Of a stretch of DNA of 64,000 nt, positions 29,966 through 39,300 are shown piece by piece (position 1 is the first letter of the stretch; each line of letters starts with the position of its first letter). Position numbers and translations under genes: made by a program. The notes under the pieces are model-generated. The model saw only the letters and a list, made by a program, of their open reading frames with translations, was not told the origin of the DNA and searched no databases. The stretch spans positions 186,001 through 250,000 of the forward strand of contig JAQMWT010000667.1 of assembly GCA_029834535.1 (NCBI GenBank), in the 5' to 3' direction. The DNA is from Chrysophaeum taylorii (lineage: Eukaryota > Sar > Pelagophyceae > Pelagomonadales > Pelagomonadaceae).

Positions 29966-31003
29966 ATGCCGCGGTACTCCTCGAGCTCCTCGTCGTCCTC
30001 GTCGTCGTCGTCCTCGTCCTCGTCGTCCTCCGAGAGCTACCGAAGGGGACGGCGGAATGAGAGCGAGGACAGCTTGGGTCGCGCGAGGCGACGAAGCCCC
30101 TCATCATCCTCCTCATCCTCCTCGTCGCGGCGGAGCCGACGGCGGCCTCCGCGACGACGACGGTCGCCGAGCTCGAGCTCCGAGTCGTCGTGGTCGTCCT
30201 CGTCCTCAGAGCAGCGGCGGCCGAGACGACCGTCGAAGGAAGCGCCGCCGCTGCCGCCGCCAAAGAAGAAGGCGAAGCTTCTCGAAGCTTTGTCTCCCCT
30301 CTCGGGCATCTCGAGCGCCGTGCTCGATCGACTGCGGCCCAAAATCCAAGCCGGTGCCTTTTCTTGGGCCGACATCGAGTCCGAGGAGGTCGCCAAGGCC
30401 CTGGGAGCTCTGGGCGAGCGTCAGGCGCTCTCTTGCGTCGACGCGTTCCTCGCCGACCTCGGAAATTCTGATAAAAAGGGACTGCTGCTCCGTCTCGTGA
30501 CGCAACAGCTCGACCGCGAAAAGCGCAAGCGCAATGTCGCGCCAGCAACGAAACGACAGTTCGGTCGAATCACGAGTCACCTCACGGCCGCCAGAAACGA
30601 CACCAGTCGCGATCGTCTCGGAGGCGATCTCGGGAAGCTCCCGCTCGAGGCGCAGCGCCTCCTTCGCCCCAAGATCGTCGCGGGCCAACTCAGGGCGAGC
30701 GAGCTCACGCGCGACGAGCGGGTCTTCCAGGCCCTGGTCAACCTCCCCGAGAAAAACGCCGTTGACTGCGTCCGCACGTTTCTGCGCGATCTCCGAAAAC
30801 CCAACAAGAGCCAGGCCCTCGCGCGCCACGTCAACCGCTTTGCTCTTCAGTCTTCTCCCTCTCGTACTGGTGGTGGTGGTGGTGGTGGTGGTGGTGGTGG
30901 TGGTGGTGGTGGTTCTTCTTCGAGTGACGACAAGGCCCCGCCCTCGCAGGACGCGGTGGAGCCCCCCCCCGCTGCCTCGGAAGGCACCGCGTCGAAATCA
31001 TAA
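29966..31003 (+). CDS. Ser/Arg-rich protein with two hnRNP-Q AcD-like domains
   Basis: A 345-residue, probably nuclear protein. The first 100 residues are poly-Ser with RS/RR blocks, like an SR domain. Two copies of a helical domain follow (about 110-180 and 220-290). The first includes VLDRLRPKIQAGAFSWADIE and ERQALSCVDAFLADL; the second RLLRPKIVAGQLRASEL and EKNAVDCVRTFLRDL. The pattern (L..L...I..G....DL....AL..l....AL..L..F...dl....NK...L) matches the N-terminal acidic domain (AcD/NURR) of hnRNP Q/R. No RRM follows. The end has a (Gly)15 run encoded by (GGT)n and an acidic/Pro tail. An RNA-processing adaptor role is inferred. Confidence 0.6.
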   Translation: MPRYSSSSSSSSSSSSSSSSSSESYRRGRRNESEDSLGRARRRSPSSSSSSSSSRRSRRRPPRRRRSPSSSSESSWSSSSSEQRRPRRPSKEAPPLPPPKKKAKLLEALSPLSGISSAVLDRLRPKIQAGAFSWADIESEEVAKALGALGERQALSCVDAFLADLGNSDKKGLLLRLVTQQLDREKRKRNVAPATKRQFGRITSHLTAARNDTSRDRLGGDLGKLPLEAQRLLRPKIVAGQLRASELTRDERVFQALVNLPEKNAVDCVRTFLRDLRKPNKSQALARHVNRFALQSSPSRTGGGGGGGGGGGGGGGSSSSDDKAPPSQDAVEPPPAASEGTASKS

Positions 31004-31210
31004 ATATACAATGAATGAATGGATGGATGAAAAGATGCGCGCGGACACGTATCTATCACCTCCTTGGCGAACGACGACGATTACGATTACGATATGGTGG
31101 TGGTGGTGGTGGTGGTGGTGGTGGTGGTGGCATTTTTAAAAAAAGTGGTGGTGGTGGTGGTGGTGGCATTTAGAAAAAAAAAACACCCACCTACCTACCT
31201 ACCTACCTAC
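31004..31210. repeat. Microsatellite cluster between convergent genes
   Basis: (TGG)n at 31,094-31,130, again at 31,145-31,167 with the same GGCATTTxxAAAAA flank, and (ACCT)n at 31,189-31,212. No gene signal. Confidence 0.8.
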
Positions 31211-32023
31211 CTAGGGTGCTCCTCTCCACCGCAGTGTGACGCCGGCGTAGTCGGTTGCCAAGTCCTCCCAAGACGGCAAGCGTGCCTTGCTGAAGGCGTC
31301 GATCGCCGCCCTGGGGTTTAAGATGACGTCGGCGAGGCTGTCGGTCGGGTGTACCCTGTGGACTTCGGTGCTGTAGTTGTTGTTGATACACGCGCGATCC
31401 GGCCAGTAGACCCCGGGCCTCAAACCGTCGACGACCTTTAAGATTTGTCGCACGTAGTCGTGACCGCCCTTCAAGAAGCTCTCGTAGGTGACGACGTAGC
31501 ACGGAATGCTCCGGTTCTTGACGTAGTTCAACACCCTGAGCTTGACCAACCACAACTCGTGGGTGTTCTGGATGACCTGTCGCAGCACGTCGACGTCGAG
31601 GTGCTTCCGTGGGGCGACGATGTTCTCGTGGAACTGGGGATCGGGAATAATCTCGAGCGGAAGATCAAAATGTCGTTTCAAGAATTTGTCGTACCGACTC
31701 ACCGACCATCGCAACAGGTCGGAGCGCACCAACATGATGGCGACGTCGGAGTCAGCCATCGCTTCGGCGTGCCCGACGGTTAACAGGCGCAAGAGCACGA
31801 CGCTTCCCGGCATTCTCTCGTGGATGGTGCCCCAGTCCACTTTGTTGTCGTTGCCTGGCTTGCCGGGGTCGAATCGCTCGCTGCAGTCGATGGGAACGCA
31901 AAAATACTGGAACGCCTCGCACATGGCGTGCGACCCCTCGTGGCCGGTGTGGAGCAGCAGCACCGTCCCCTCGGCGAGCGGTGCGGAGATTGCCCGCAGC
32001 CACCACCACCACCACCACCACAT
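31211..32023 (-). CDS. Sulfotransferase-like protein, divergent from the ST-ST-GT2 fusion
   Basis: A 270-residue protein. After a start MWWWWWWWLRAIS (the Trp run comes from a (CCA)n microsatellite) it has a P-loop-like EGTVLLLHTGHEGSHAMCEA, IMLVRSDLLRWSVSRYDKFL corresponding to the 3'-phosphate-binding VRRPLLRWASSRY-type segment, and VVTYESFLKGGHDYVRQILK near the end. The arrangement is that of sulfotransferases, but the 5'-PSB loop lacks the usual Lys/Arg-S-G-T-T, so activity is uncertain. The start is the ATG at 32,023; the poly-Trp start is odd and the true start might be elsewhere. Its start faces that of the fusion gene across 226 bp. Confidence 0.6.
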   Translation of the reverse strand: MWWWWWWWLRAISAPLAEGTVLLLHTGHEGSHAMCEAFQYFCVPIDCSERFDPGKPGNDNKVDWGTIHERMPGSVVLLRLLTVGHAEAMADSDVAIMLVRSDLLRWSVSRYDKFLKRHFDLPLEIIPDPQFHENIVAPRKHLDVDVLRQVIQNTHELWLVKLRVLNYVKNRSIPCYVVTYESFLKGGHDYVRQILKVVDGLRPGVYWPDRACINNNYSTEVHRVHPTDSLADVILNPRAAIDAFSKARLPSWEDLATDYAGVTLRWRGAP

Positions 32024-32249
32024 ACAGGCCAATTATTTCGCTCGAGAAGTGGACGCAGGAAAATTCTCAGATACGCACTTCACAAAACATGCTTCAAGCA
32101 AAGTTCACGCAACCTAATTATTGTTTCGTCGAGGAGAGCAGTATATGATATGCAAAGAGAAGTTGCTGTCCAACTTGCTCCGCGAATCGTATATACTAAC
32201 TCTCATTGGGGGGGCGAACCCCTTATTACGTCTAGGGATTTCCTGAAAA
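32024..32249. promoter_or_regulatory. Divergent promoter region between two sulfotransferase genes
   Basis: 226 bp between the two starts. It contains AT-rich stretches (TATATGATATGC near 32,142 and GTATATACT near 32,190). Co-regulation of the two genes is inferred from geometry and shared function. Confidence 0.45.
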
Positions 32250-35200
32250 ATGTTGATGGCCACCCTCGTCATCGCGGTCGCCGCCCAGTCCGAGGGGCGG
32301 CGGCGCGCGACGTGGACGCCGTGGCGGAGTCTGATGAAAGAACACAAGCAGAACAACAGCAAGAACAAAAAAGCCGCCGCCGCCGTCAAAGTCGTCGGGC
32401 CGCACTTTGACCACTACGACATGATCGACTTGTGGGAGATGAGGGTCGCCGGCGACCCGTACGCGCCTCCTCGAAACGGACTGAATAAGTTCGTCATTGT
32501 GAGCTGGCCGCGGTCGACGACCAACGAGTTGGTGAACACGCTGAATGCCAACCCCAACATCGAGTGCCAGTGGGAGGCGATGAACCCGGTGCGCGTCGGC
32601 GTCCACGACTGGGCCCTCGTGAGCACAAAGGAACGCGACGCCAACAGGAGCGCGTTCATGCGGAAGCTGCTCGAGGAGAAGAATCCGTACAAGCCGGGCC
32701 AGCAAGCCGCCGGGTTCAAAGTGTTCTATTCGCAGCTGACGCGCGAAGAGTTCGACGCGCTCGTCGGTCCGTCGTACGTCAAGAAGATTGTCGTCGAGCG
32801 CCAAGATCTGCTCGCAACCTACGTCTCCCAAGAGTTCGGCTTTATGACAAAAGCCTGGACCAGAAGGCAGACGGACAATTTGTCGTCGTCGACGGCGGTC
32901 AAGCTGCGAGTCGACCTCGACGTGTTTGCCGAGTATAGGCGCCTGCACGACGCGTGGTTTGCGTACGCGAAACATGCGGCCAAGAAAGACCCCTCGAGCT
33001 GGCTCTTTGTACGGTCCGAGGATCTCACGGCGACTCCCGAGGCCATGCGGCGCATCTATGCGCACATCGGCGTTCCCACTGGCCCCGTGCTCGACTTCAA
33101 CCCGTACCAGTCGAGACCTCTGCGAGAGCGAATCGCGAACTATCGCGAGGTTGCGGCAGTGCTCGGGTGGCCGAGAGCCGAGACCGACGAGCGCCGGCCG
33201 CGACCGGTTATGACCGCTGGTGTGGTGGGTCCCAGCATGACCTTGCTGCTCGAGCCGTTGTGGGCGCCGCGCGTTCAAGGCAACAAAAGCCCCTACGTCC
33301 CGGCCGCCGCCGCGTCCGCGTCACTTTTTAGGTTGACGCCGTTCGTCATCATTTCTTGGCCACGGTCCGCGACGAGGTCGCTCGTGAGGGCACTCCAGAG
33401 CAGCGAGCATGTCGAGTGTCAGGGGGAAGCCTTCAGCTCGCACGACGTTTACGCGAGCGCGTGGGCGCGGACGAGCATCCAGGACCGCGACGCGAACCGC
33501 GGCGCGTTCATGCGCAGCATTCTCGAACGCAAGAATCCCGCCAAACCGAACCAACTCGCCGCCGGCTTCGCACTCTTCCCAAACCAACTCACGCGGCGCG
33601 AGTACGACATCCTCGTGAGGCCACCGCACGTCAAGAAAATCGTCGTCGAACGACGAGACGTCCTCGCGACGTACGTCTCCCACCTCCTCGGTCTCCAGGC
33701 GGCACCACCAAGCCCCGGGGATCGATCTGTCGAACAACAAATCAAACACCTCAAACTCCATCTCGATCTTGATCACTACTTTCTCTACAAAAAGATCCAC
33801 AGCGCTTGGTTTGACTACGCGCGAAAAGCGTCTAAGAAGGAACGTCGCCCGCCGTCGTCGTCGTCGTCGAGTTGGCTCTTCTTGAGATCGGAGGCCCTGA
33901 CCAACGGGCCGATCGCCGCGCGCCGTATCTATCGGCACCTCGGCGTGCCGGTTGGCGACATCCCCAGGTACTACAGCCCATTATCTTCGGCCCCGATGAG
34001 CCAGCGCATCTCCAACTACGACGACGTCGCGATCACCCTCGGGCTTCCCGCGAGATATTCCAAGGCCGGGATTCAAGACGGAGCAGACGCGATGCCGCCG
34101 CGGCGCTTCGATTTTTATTTTTATATCCGCGCCCTCTTTGCCTTGCTGCAGCGTCTCTGGTTTGCTGCAGTCCGAAGGTCGCGGCGCGACTCGTCGACAA
34201 AAACCGAGGACGGTCTCGCTAGACGGGAGCAGCACAATTTTTTTCCCTTTTTTCTGCTGCTGTGCGCGGCAGTCACGCTGTTACCGGCGTGCGTCTTCGC
34301 GACGCATCGACTCGTCAACTTGCTGCGCCTGTTAGTCTTCCAGTCCAGGTCCGCTCCCCGACGATCGCCATCCGGGACGACGACGACGACGACGACGACG
34401 ATTATTCGAACGAGCCGCGAGCCCCCCGTCACCGTGCAGATCTGTTGCTACAACGAGGCCACCGTGATAGCGAAGACAATAGACGCGGCTTGCTCCGTGG
34501 ACTGGCCTCGCTCGTGCCTCAAAGTTGAAATTCTCGACGACTCGACCGATGCGATCACGTCGGACGTCGTCGACGAGCGGTGCGGCGCGTGGCGCGATCG
34601 CGGGTTCGACGTCGCTCGGCGGATTCGACCGATGAATCCAGGGGCTACCTACGTCAAGTCGGAAAGCCTCCGGTTTCACCACAGAACTTTGCAAACTGAC
34701 TTTGTTGCCGTCTTCGACGCCGACCATCGGCCACACCATCAGTTCTTACGGCGCGCGATACCGTTGTTCTTCTTTAGCGATTCGCGCGTCGCCGCCGTCC
34801 AGTGCCCGTGGGGTTTTGCCAATAGGACGGAGAACGTCCTCGCGCAAAGCTGTTCTCTCCACCTCGACGCGTATTTTGTCGTCGAACAACGCGCGCGTTC
34901 CCTGGCGTTTCAATTTTTGAGCTTCGACGGCACGGGAGGCGTCTGGCGCCGAGACGCGATCGACGCCTGCGGGGGCTGGGGAACCAAGACCATCACCGAG
35001 GACCTCGACCTCTCGTACCGAGCCTTCATCGCGGGCTACGTTCTCAGATATGTTCCAAACCTCGTGCAGGACCTCGAACTTCCCTCGACCATTTCCGCTT
35101 ACAAAGCACAGCAGCATCGATCGACCAAAGGACGCGCGCAGGTCGCGCTCAAATCCCTCGGCTTTCTTTGGAGGTCATCCTTGAGCTTCACCGCCAAGGT

Positions 35201-35957
35201 CGAGGCCCTCCTTCACTTAACCAAGCCACTCGCCTGCTTTTCCAACATCTGGCTCGTATTGTGGGCTCCACTCGTTTTTTATTACGACGAATGGTCGACG
35301 CCGCTGATTCTCGCCGCTCTCTACCCGGTCGCGGCGTATTGCCTGATTGCGCTCGTTGCCGTGCTCCTCAAGCCGCCGAGCCCTCATCTTCCCGAAGATG
35401 CGAGACTCGCCAACCGCCTGCGTCGACTCCACTATATTCTGCCGTCGCTTTGTCTCGCGCTTGGCCAGAGCGCGCAAGACGCGTTCAGCTTCGCGGAGGG
35501 CCTCGCGTCGTTGAATTCCACTTTCATCCGCGCCAAATCAGAAAGGGCGCTGGTGACGAAGGAAGAATTGTTTGACGCGGGCCGACGGCCGAAGACAAAA
35601 CATCGTGGCTCGTTTTCCTCCTGTGTTGTCACCAAGGCTGACAGGAGAAGACAACGTCGATCGGATACGGTGGTGTGCCGACGACGGTGCCAACCAAGAC
35701 CGTTCATCGCGAAGACCACGACGGCAATCGAGTTCGCGATGTCGGCATACGTACTCCTCTGGGGCTACTATATTCTGTTGCACAGTCCCCACTTTAGGAC
35801 TGCACGCTCGACGCTCGCGTGTGTAGCCTTCACTATCATCACCGCCGCCAGCTTCGCCTGGTTTGCTGTGGGCACCTTGGTGGGCGAGATGTACGGAGAT
35901 CGACGCAACACCCCCGGTCCTCCTTTCGGATCGCCGCGTGCCTCTGCACCGCCATAG
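32250..35957 (+). CDS. Tandem sulfotransferase - sulfotransferase - GT2 glycosyltransferase fusion protein
   Basis: A 1,235-residue single-exon protein. It starts with a signal peptide (MLMATLVIAVAAQS). Two homologous sulfotransferase-like domains follow: domain 1 (about 80-320) with FVIVSWPRSTTNELV, KKIVVERQDLLATYVS and SSWLFVRSEDLT; domain 2 (about 363-610) with FVIISWPRSATRSLV, KKIVVERRDVLATYVS and SSWLFLRSEALT. A membrane span (about 672-692) then leads into a processive GT2 domain: VQICCYNEATVIAKTID (about 727), DDSTD (about 764), VFDADHRP (about 821), TITEDLDLSYR (about 913) and QQHRSTKG (about 953), where the canonical QxxRW has Ser for Trp. About five membrane spans end the protein. 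It probably makes and sulfates a polysaccharide; the substrate is unknown. Confidence 0.8.
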   Translation: MLMATLVIAVAAQSEGRRRATWTPWRSLMKEHKQNNSKNKKAAAAVKVVGPHFDHYDMIDLWEMRVAGDPYAPPRNGLNKFVIVSWPRSTTNELVNTLNANPNIECQWEAMNPVRVGVHDWALVSTKERDANRSAFMRKLLEEKNPYKPGQQAAGFKVFYSQLTREEFDALVGPSYVKKIVVERQDLLATYVSQEFGFMTKAWTRRQTDNLSSSTAVKLRVDLDVFAEYRRLHDAWFAYAKHAAKKDPSSWLFVRSEDLTATPEAMRRIYAHIGVPTGPVLDFNPYQSRPLRERIANYREVAAVLGWPRAETDERRPRPVMTAGVVGPSMTLLLEPLWAPRVQGNKSPYVPAAAASASLFRLTPFVIISWPRSATRSLVRALQSSEHVECQGEAFSSHDVYASAWARTSIQDRDANRGAFMRSILERKNPAKPNQLAAGFALFPNQLTRREYDILVRPPHVKKIVVERRDVLATYVSHLLGLQAAPPSPGDRSVEQQIKHLKLHLDLDHYFLYKKIHSAWFDYARKASKKERRPPSSSSSSWLFLRSEALTNGPIAARRIYRHLGVPVGDIPRYYSPLSSAPMSQRISNYDDVAITLGLPARYSKAGIQDGADAMPPRRFDFYFYIRALFALLQRLWFAAVRRSRRDSSTKTEDGLARREQHNFFPFFLLLCAAVTLLPACVFATHRLVNLLRLLVFQSRSAPRRSPSGTTTTTTTTIIRTSREPPVTVQICCYNEATVIAKTIDAACSVDWPRSCLKVEILDDSTDAITSDVVDERCGAWRDRGFDVARRIRPMNPGATYVKSESLRFHHRTLQTDFVAVFDADHRPHHQFLRRAIPLFFFSDSRVAAVQCPWGFANRTENVLAQSCSLHLDAYFVVEQRARSLAFQFLSFDGTGGVWRRDAIDACGGWGTKTITEDLDLSYRAFIAGYVLRYVPNLVQDLELPSTISAYKAQQHRSTKGRAQVALKSLGFLWRSSLSFTAKVEALLHLTKPLACFSNIWLVLWAPLVFYYDEWSTPLILAALYPVAAYCLIALVAVLLKPPSPHLPEDARLANRLRRLHYILPSLCLALGQSAQDAFSFAEGLASLNSTFIRAKSERALVTKEELFDAGRRPKTKHRGSFSSCVVTKADRRRQRRSDTVVCRRRCQPRPFIAKTTTAIEFAMSAYVLLWGYYILLHSPHFRTARSTLACVAFTIITAASFAWFAVGTLVGEMYGDRRNTPGPPFGSPRASAPP

Positions 35958-36117
35958 ATTTCCATCGTAGGCAACAAACATCAAGATGCGGCGGCGGCGG
36001 ATGATATCGCTGCACTTAGATTCCGTCGTATAGGTGAGAGACGGCGTCGTCGCCTCTGCCCCCGACCCACTATACTAAGGCGCAGTCCTTTTCTCAGACG
36101 ACGACGACGACGAGTGC

Positions 36118-36120
36118 GCT

Positions 36121-36151
<31 letters not shown>

Positions 36152-36230
36152 AGTGCGTCGATATTATGCCAAAGCAAAAACAACAACTGCTGACAACAGC
36201 CGGATGTTGTTGTTGTTGTTGTTGTTGTCC
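36118..36230. repeat. (CTT)n and (TTG)n microsatellites
   Basis: (CTT)n at about 36,121-36,150 and (TTG)n at 36,206-36,228 in the stretch between the fusion gene and the DUF3638 gene (35,958-36,364). No gene recognised in that stretch. Confidence 0.8.
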
Positions 36231-36364
36231 CACATATGGTAGAACCACCAACAACAGAGCGAGGCCGACATGCCGCTATAGTATGGGCGGACGATCACGT
36301 GTCCGTCGCTGCCACTCATCATTGTCGGGGGGTCGCGCGCCGAGATAAGAGATGGCTCCTATGC

Positions 36365-39300
36365 TTAGGCAGCGGCAGCGGCAGCGGCGGCGGCGGCGGA
36401 GGGAGGGAGTGGGGACAACTTGAGCTTGGGTTTGAGGTCCACGAGGTCCGTCGGCGGGTCGCGATTGGTGCCCACGGCTAGGAGACCGAGGCGGCCGTAG
36501 CGCCAGAGGCCGCCGCTCTTGCCCTGCAAGCCGACAGTGTCGAAGAGGAGCTTGGGACCAAACTGGGGCGGACGCGTCCAGTCGCGGGGGACGCAGCGCA
36601 CGGCGTGGTCGTCGTCGATCGGCGGCGGCTCGGGGGTAGAGGTGACGAGGACGCCGAGGGCGACGAAGTCGGGGCTGGGGGGCTCGGCCGACCAGACGTA
36701 GAGGGGCTTGCGGCCGTGGGTCGTGATCTCGAAGGCGCGGTGAAAGACGACGGGCTTCGGACAGAATGCGTCGACGACGCGAGGAAGCTCGCGCAGAGTG
36801 GAGGCTTTCCTGTCGAAGAAGAGGGCAACAGAATTGTCGGTGAATTCCAGGACGGCCGCCTTGTGGAAGGGGGGGGAGAGGTCGCCCGAGGCGTAGGCGC
36901 CGAGGTTGACGCGAACCTTGTTTCGGGAGAGCGGCCCCGTCCCGAGGATAGGAGACCAGAGCGAAGCCTGACGGCCCGTGGTCGACAGACAGCCTCGCGA
37001 GTCCCAGTCCGGGTTGAAGCGCTGCAGCGACTCGACCGAGACGGTCGAGTTTTTGAGCGCTGCCTCGGACGGCGCTCGCCGCGCCTCTCGCTTCTCGTCG
37101 TCCTCGCCGAACATTTCAAAATCGGGCGTCGGAGCGTCGTCGCCGTCTACGAAGGGCGCCGTCGACGGCGCTTCCGCGGGGAGCGGCAGGCGCTGGAGCA
37201 TGGGATGCATGGCGGCCTCAAACTCGTCGCGCGAGATCGAATTGTCCTTGTCGGTGTCTAGGAACCGGGCCAAGGCCAGGACCTCCTTTGGCGTGGCTCG
37301 CGCGATGAGCCACTTGAGGCCTCCGGCGAGCTCGGCTGGCGTCAGCGAGCCGTCGCCGTCGTGATCGAAGGCGTCGAACGCGTCGTACGCCGAGAGTCCG
37401 CGCCCAACCATCGCCGAGGCAACGCGCGCCAGCGTCGCCTGCGCCTGGAGCTTGGACGCCGACGAGAGTCCGACGCCGGACGAATCGACCAGATCGTCCG
37501 AGAGGAGCGGCGCGAGCGGCGTGCGTTCCCAGCCTCGGCGCTTGCGGCGACGGCACGCGCGAACCGTTTCCCACCAGACCCGGCGGTCAATAGGGGGCGA
37601 CGCCTTGAGGCCGTGCTGGAGAAGACGAACCGACGCCTTTCCGGGATCCAGTTCGATGTCGGCGAACCGAAGCGCGGCCGTCGCGAGCCGATATTGCTTG
37701 AGCGAGCTGCTCGGAACAAAGCGCGACGAGCTCGCGAGCGTCGACGCGCGCGGGGACGGCTTTCGGCCTTCCAAATCTTCGGCCCACCGAGAAAGGCCGC
37801 GCAGCTTGAACCGCGGCTCTCCGAATTCTTCCGTCGACTGGTGCGCAAACGCCCGCAGGGCCTCGGCCTCGGCGAGAGTCACCGCGATCAACTCCCGATT
37901 CTTCTCGCGAGGGATCGCGTCCATCGCCGCGACCGCGCGCTTCAGGCTCTCGAGATCGATGCCTCCCTTTTCTTCGCACACCTTGTCGAGAATGTCGTCG
38001 CTTTCGAGATCTAGCATCTCGAGGACATTCTCGGCCTCGTCGCGATTCAATACCCCGCTGCAGTCCTGATCGAGCGACGCGAACGCGTCCGCGACGGCTT
38101 TCTCGTCCTCCTCGTCGAGCTCGTCGTGCTCGTCGTCGAAGAAACTCGGATCATCTTCGTGACCACCACCACCACCACCACCACCGTGCTGCCATTCGAG
38201 GACGCAGATCACGTTCTTGAGGCGCCGCTGCGACATCAACGACCAGCTCGCCGCGTAGAAGTTCGTGGTCAGCAACAACTCCTCCGGAAAGGCGAGCGGC
38301 TTGGGCGCCTCGCTGCCGCGTCGATAGACAGTGAACTCGCGCCACGGCCAGAACGGCAGCTTTTTCTTGTCGATCTGACTCAGCAAGCTGATCTCCCAAG
38401 GCTTTTCTGTCTCGCCTTCGCGCGAGTATTGCCCGGGTACCGGCTCTTCGACCTCCTGTTCTTGCTCCTGCGAAGACGCGCTTTTTACTACTACTACTAT
38501 AAAGAACGCGAGCTGAACACAACAACAACAACAACAACAGACCTGCTCTTGCTCTTGTTCTTGTTCTTGTTCCTGCTCCTCTTCCTCCTCGGCCTCCTCC
38601 TCGCCTTCCTCTTCTTTTTCGTCTTCGAGCGCCGCCGCCTCGTCGTCGTCGTCGTCGTCCACAATCGCGTGGTCCGCCTTTACGCGCGCCAACATGTCGT
38701 CGACGATCTTCGTCGCCTCGGGATCGTCCTGGAGCCATGCTTTGCGGCGCGCGTTCACCTCTGCCTCGAGTTTCTCGATCACGTCGAGAGGAGGCCCGGT
38801 CGTGTTGGCGACGGCGAGGTCAATCGATTCCACGAAAATCTCGACGCACGCTCGCAGCTCGCGATCCTCCTTCTTCTTCTTGTTGCCACCGCCACCACCA
38901 CCACCATCGAGCAGCATCGCTCGGAACGAACGTTTGCGCCACGTGTTTGTGACCGTCTGCACCGCCAAGAGCCTGAACTGCGCGGCTTCCTTGGAGAAAC
39001 CATTTTGGTAGAGCCAAGCCGCGAGGCTCCCGAGCTCGACGCCGTCTTCTTCGTTGGATAGAGAAGATTCGTCGCCGGCCATCACGCGCGCGATGAGTCG
39101 AGCGCATTCGGGAATGATGGCGACGCGGCACTTTTGGCCCTTGCCAATCCCACGCATCCGGTAGGCGGCTTGTGCGAAGTCGCGCCACGACGTATCTTTC
39201 GAGACGGTGCAGACGGCCGTGCAAATCGTCGGTTGCTTGATGTCCATACCCGTCGTGTGCGCCTGGTCGTAGAACGTAAAACGCTCCGACAACGTGACGC

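Noticed and set aside
38468-38542. Membrane segment with a Cys run inside the DUF3638 protein
   Set aside because: The bases start GT, end CAG and interrupt a continuing Glu/Gln repeat, so an intron is the simpler reading.
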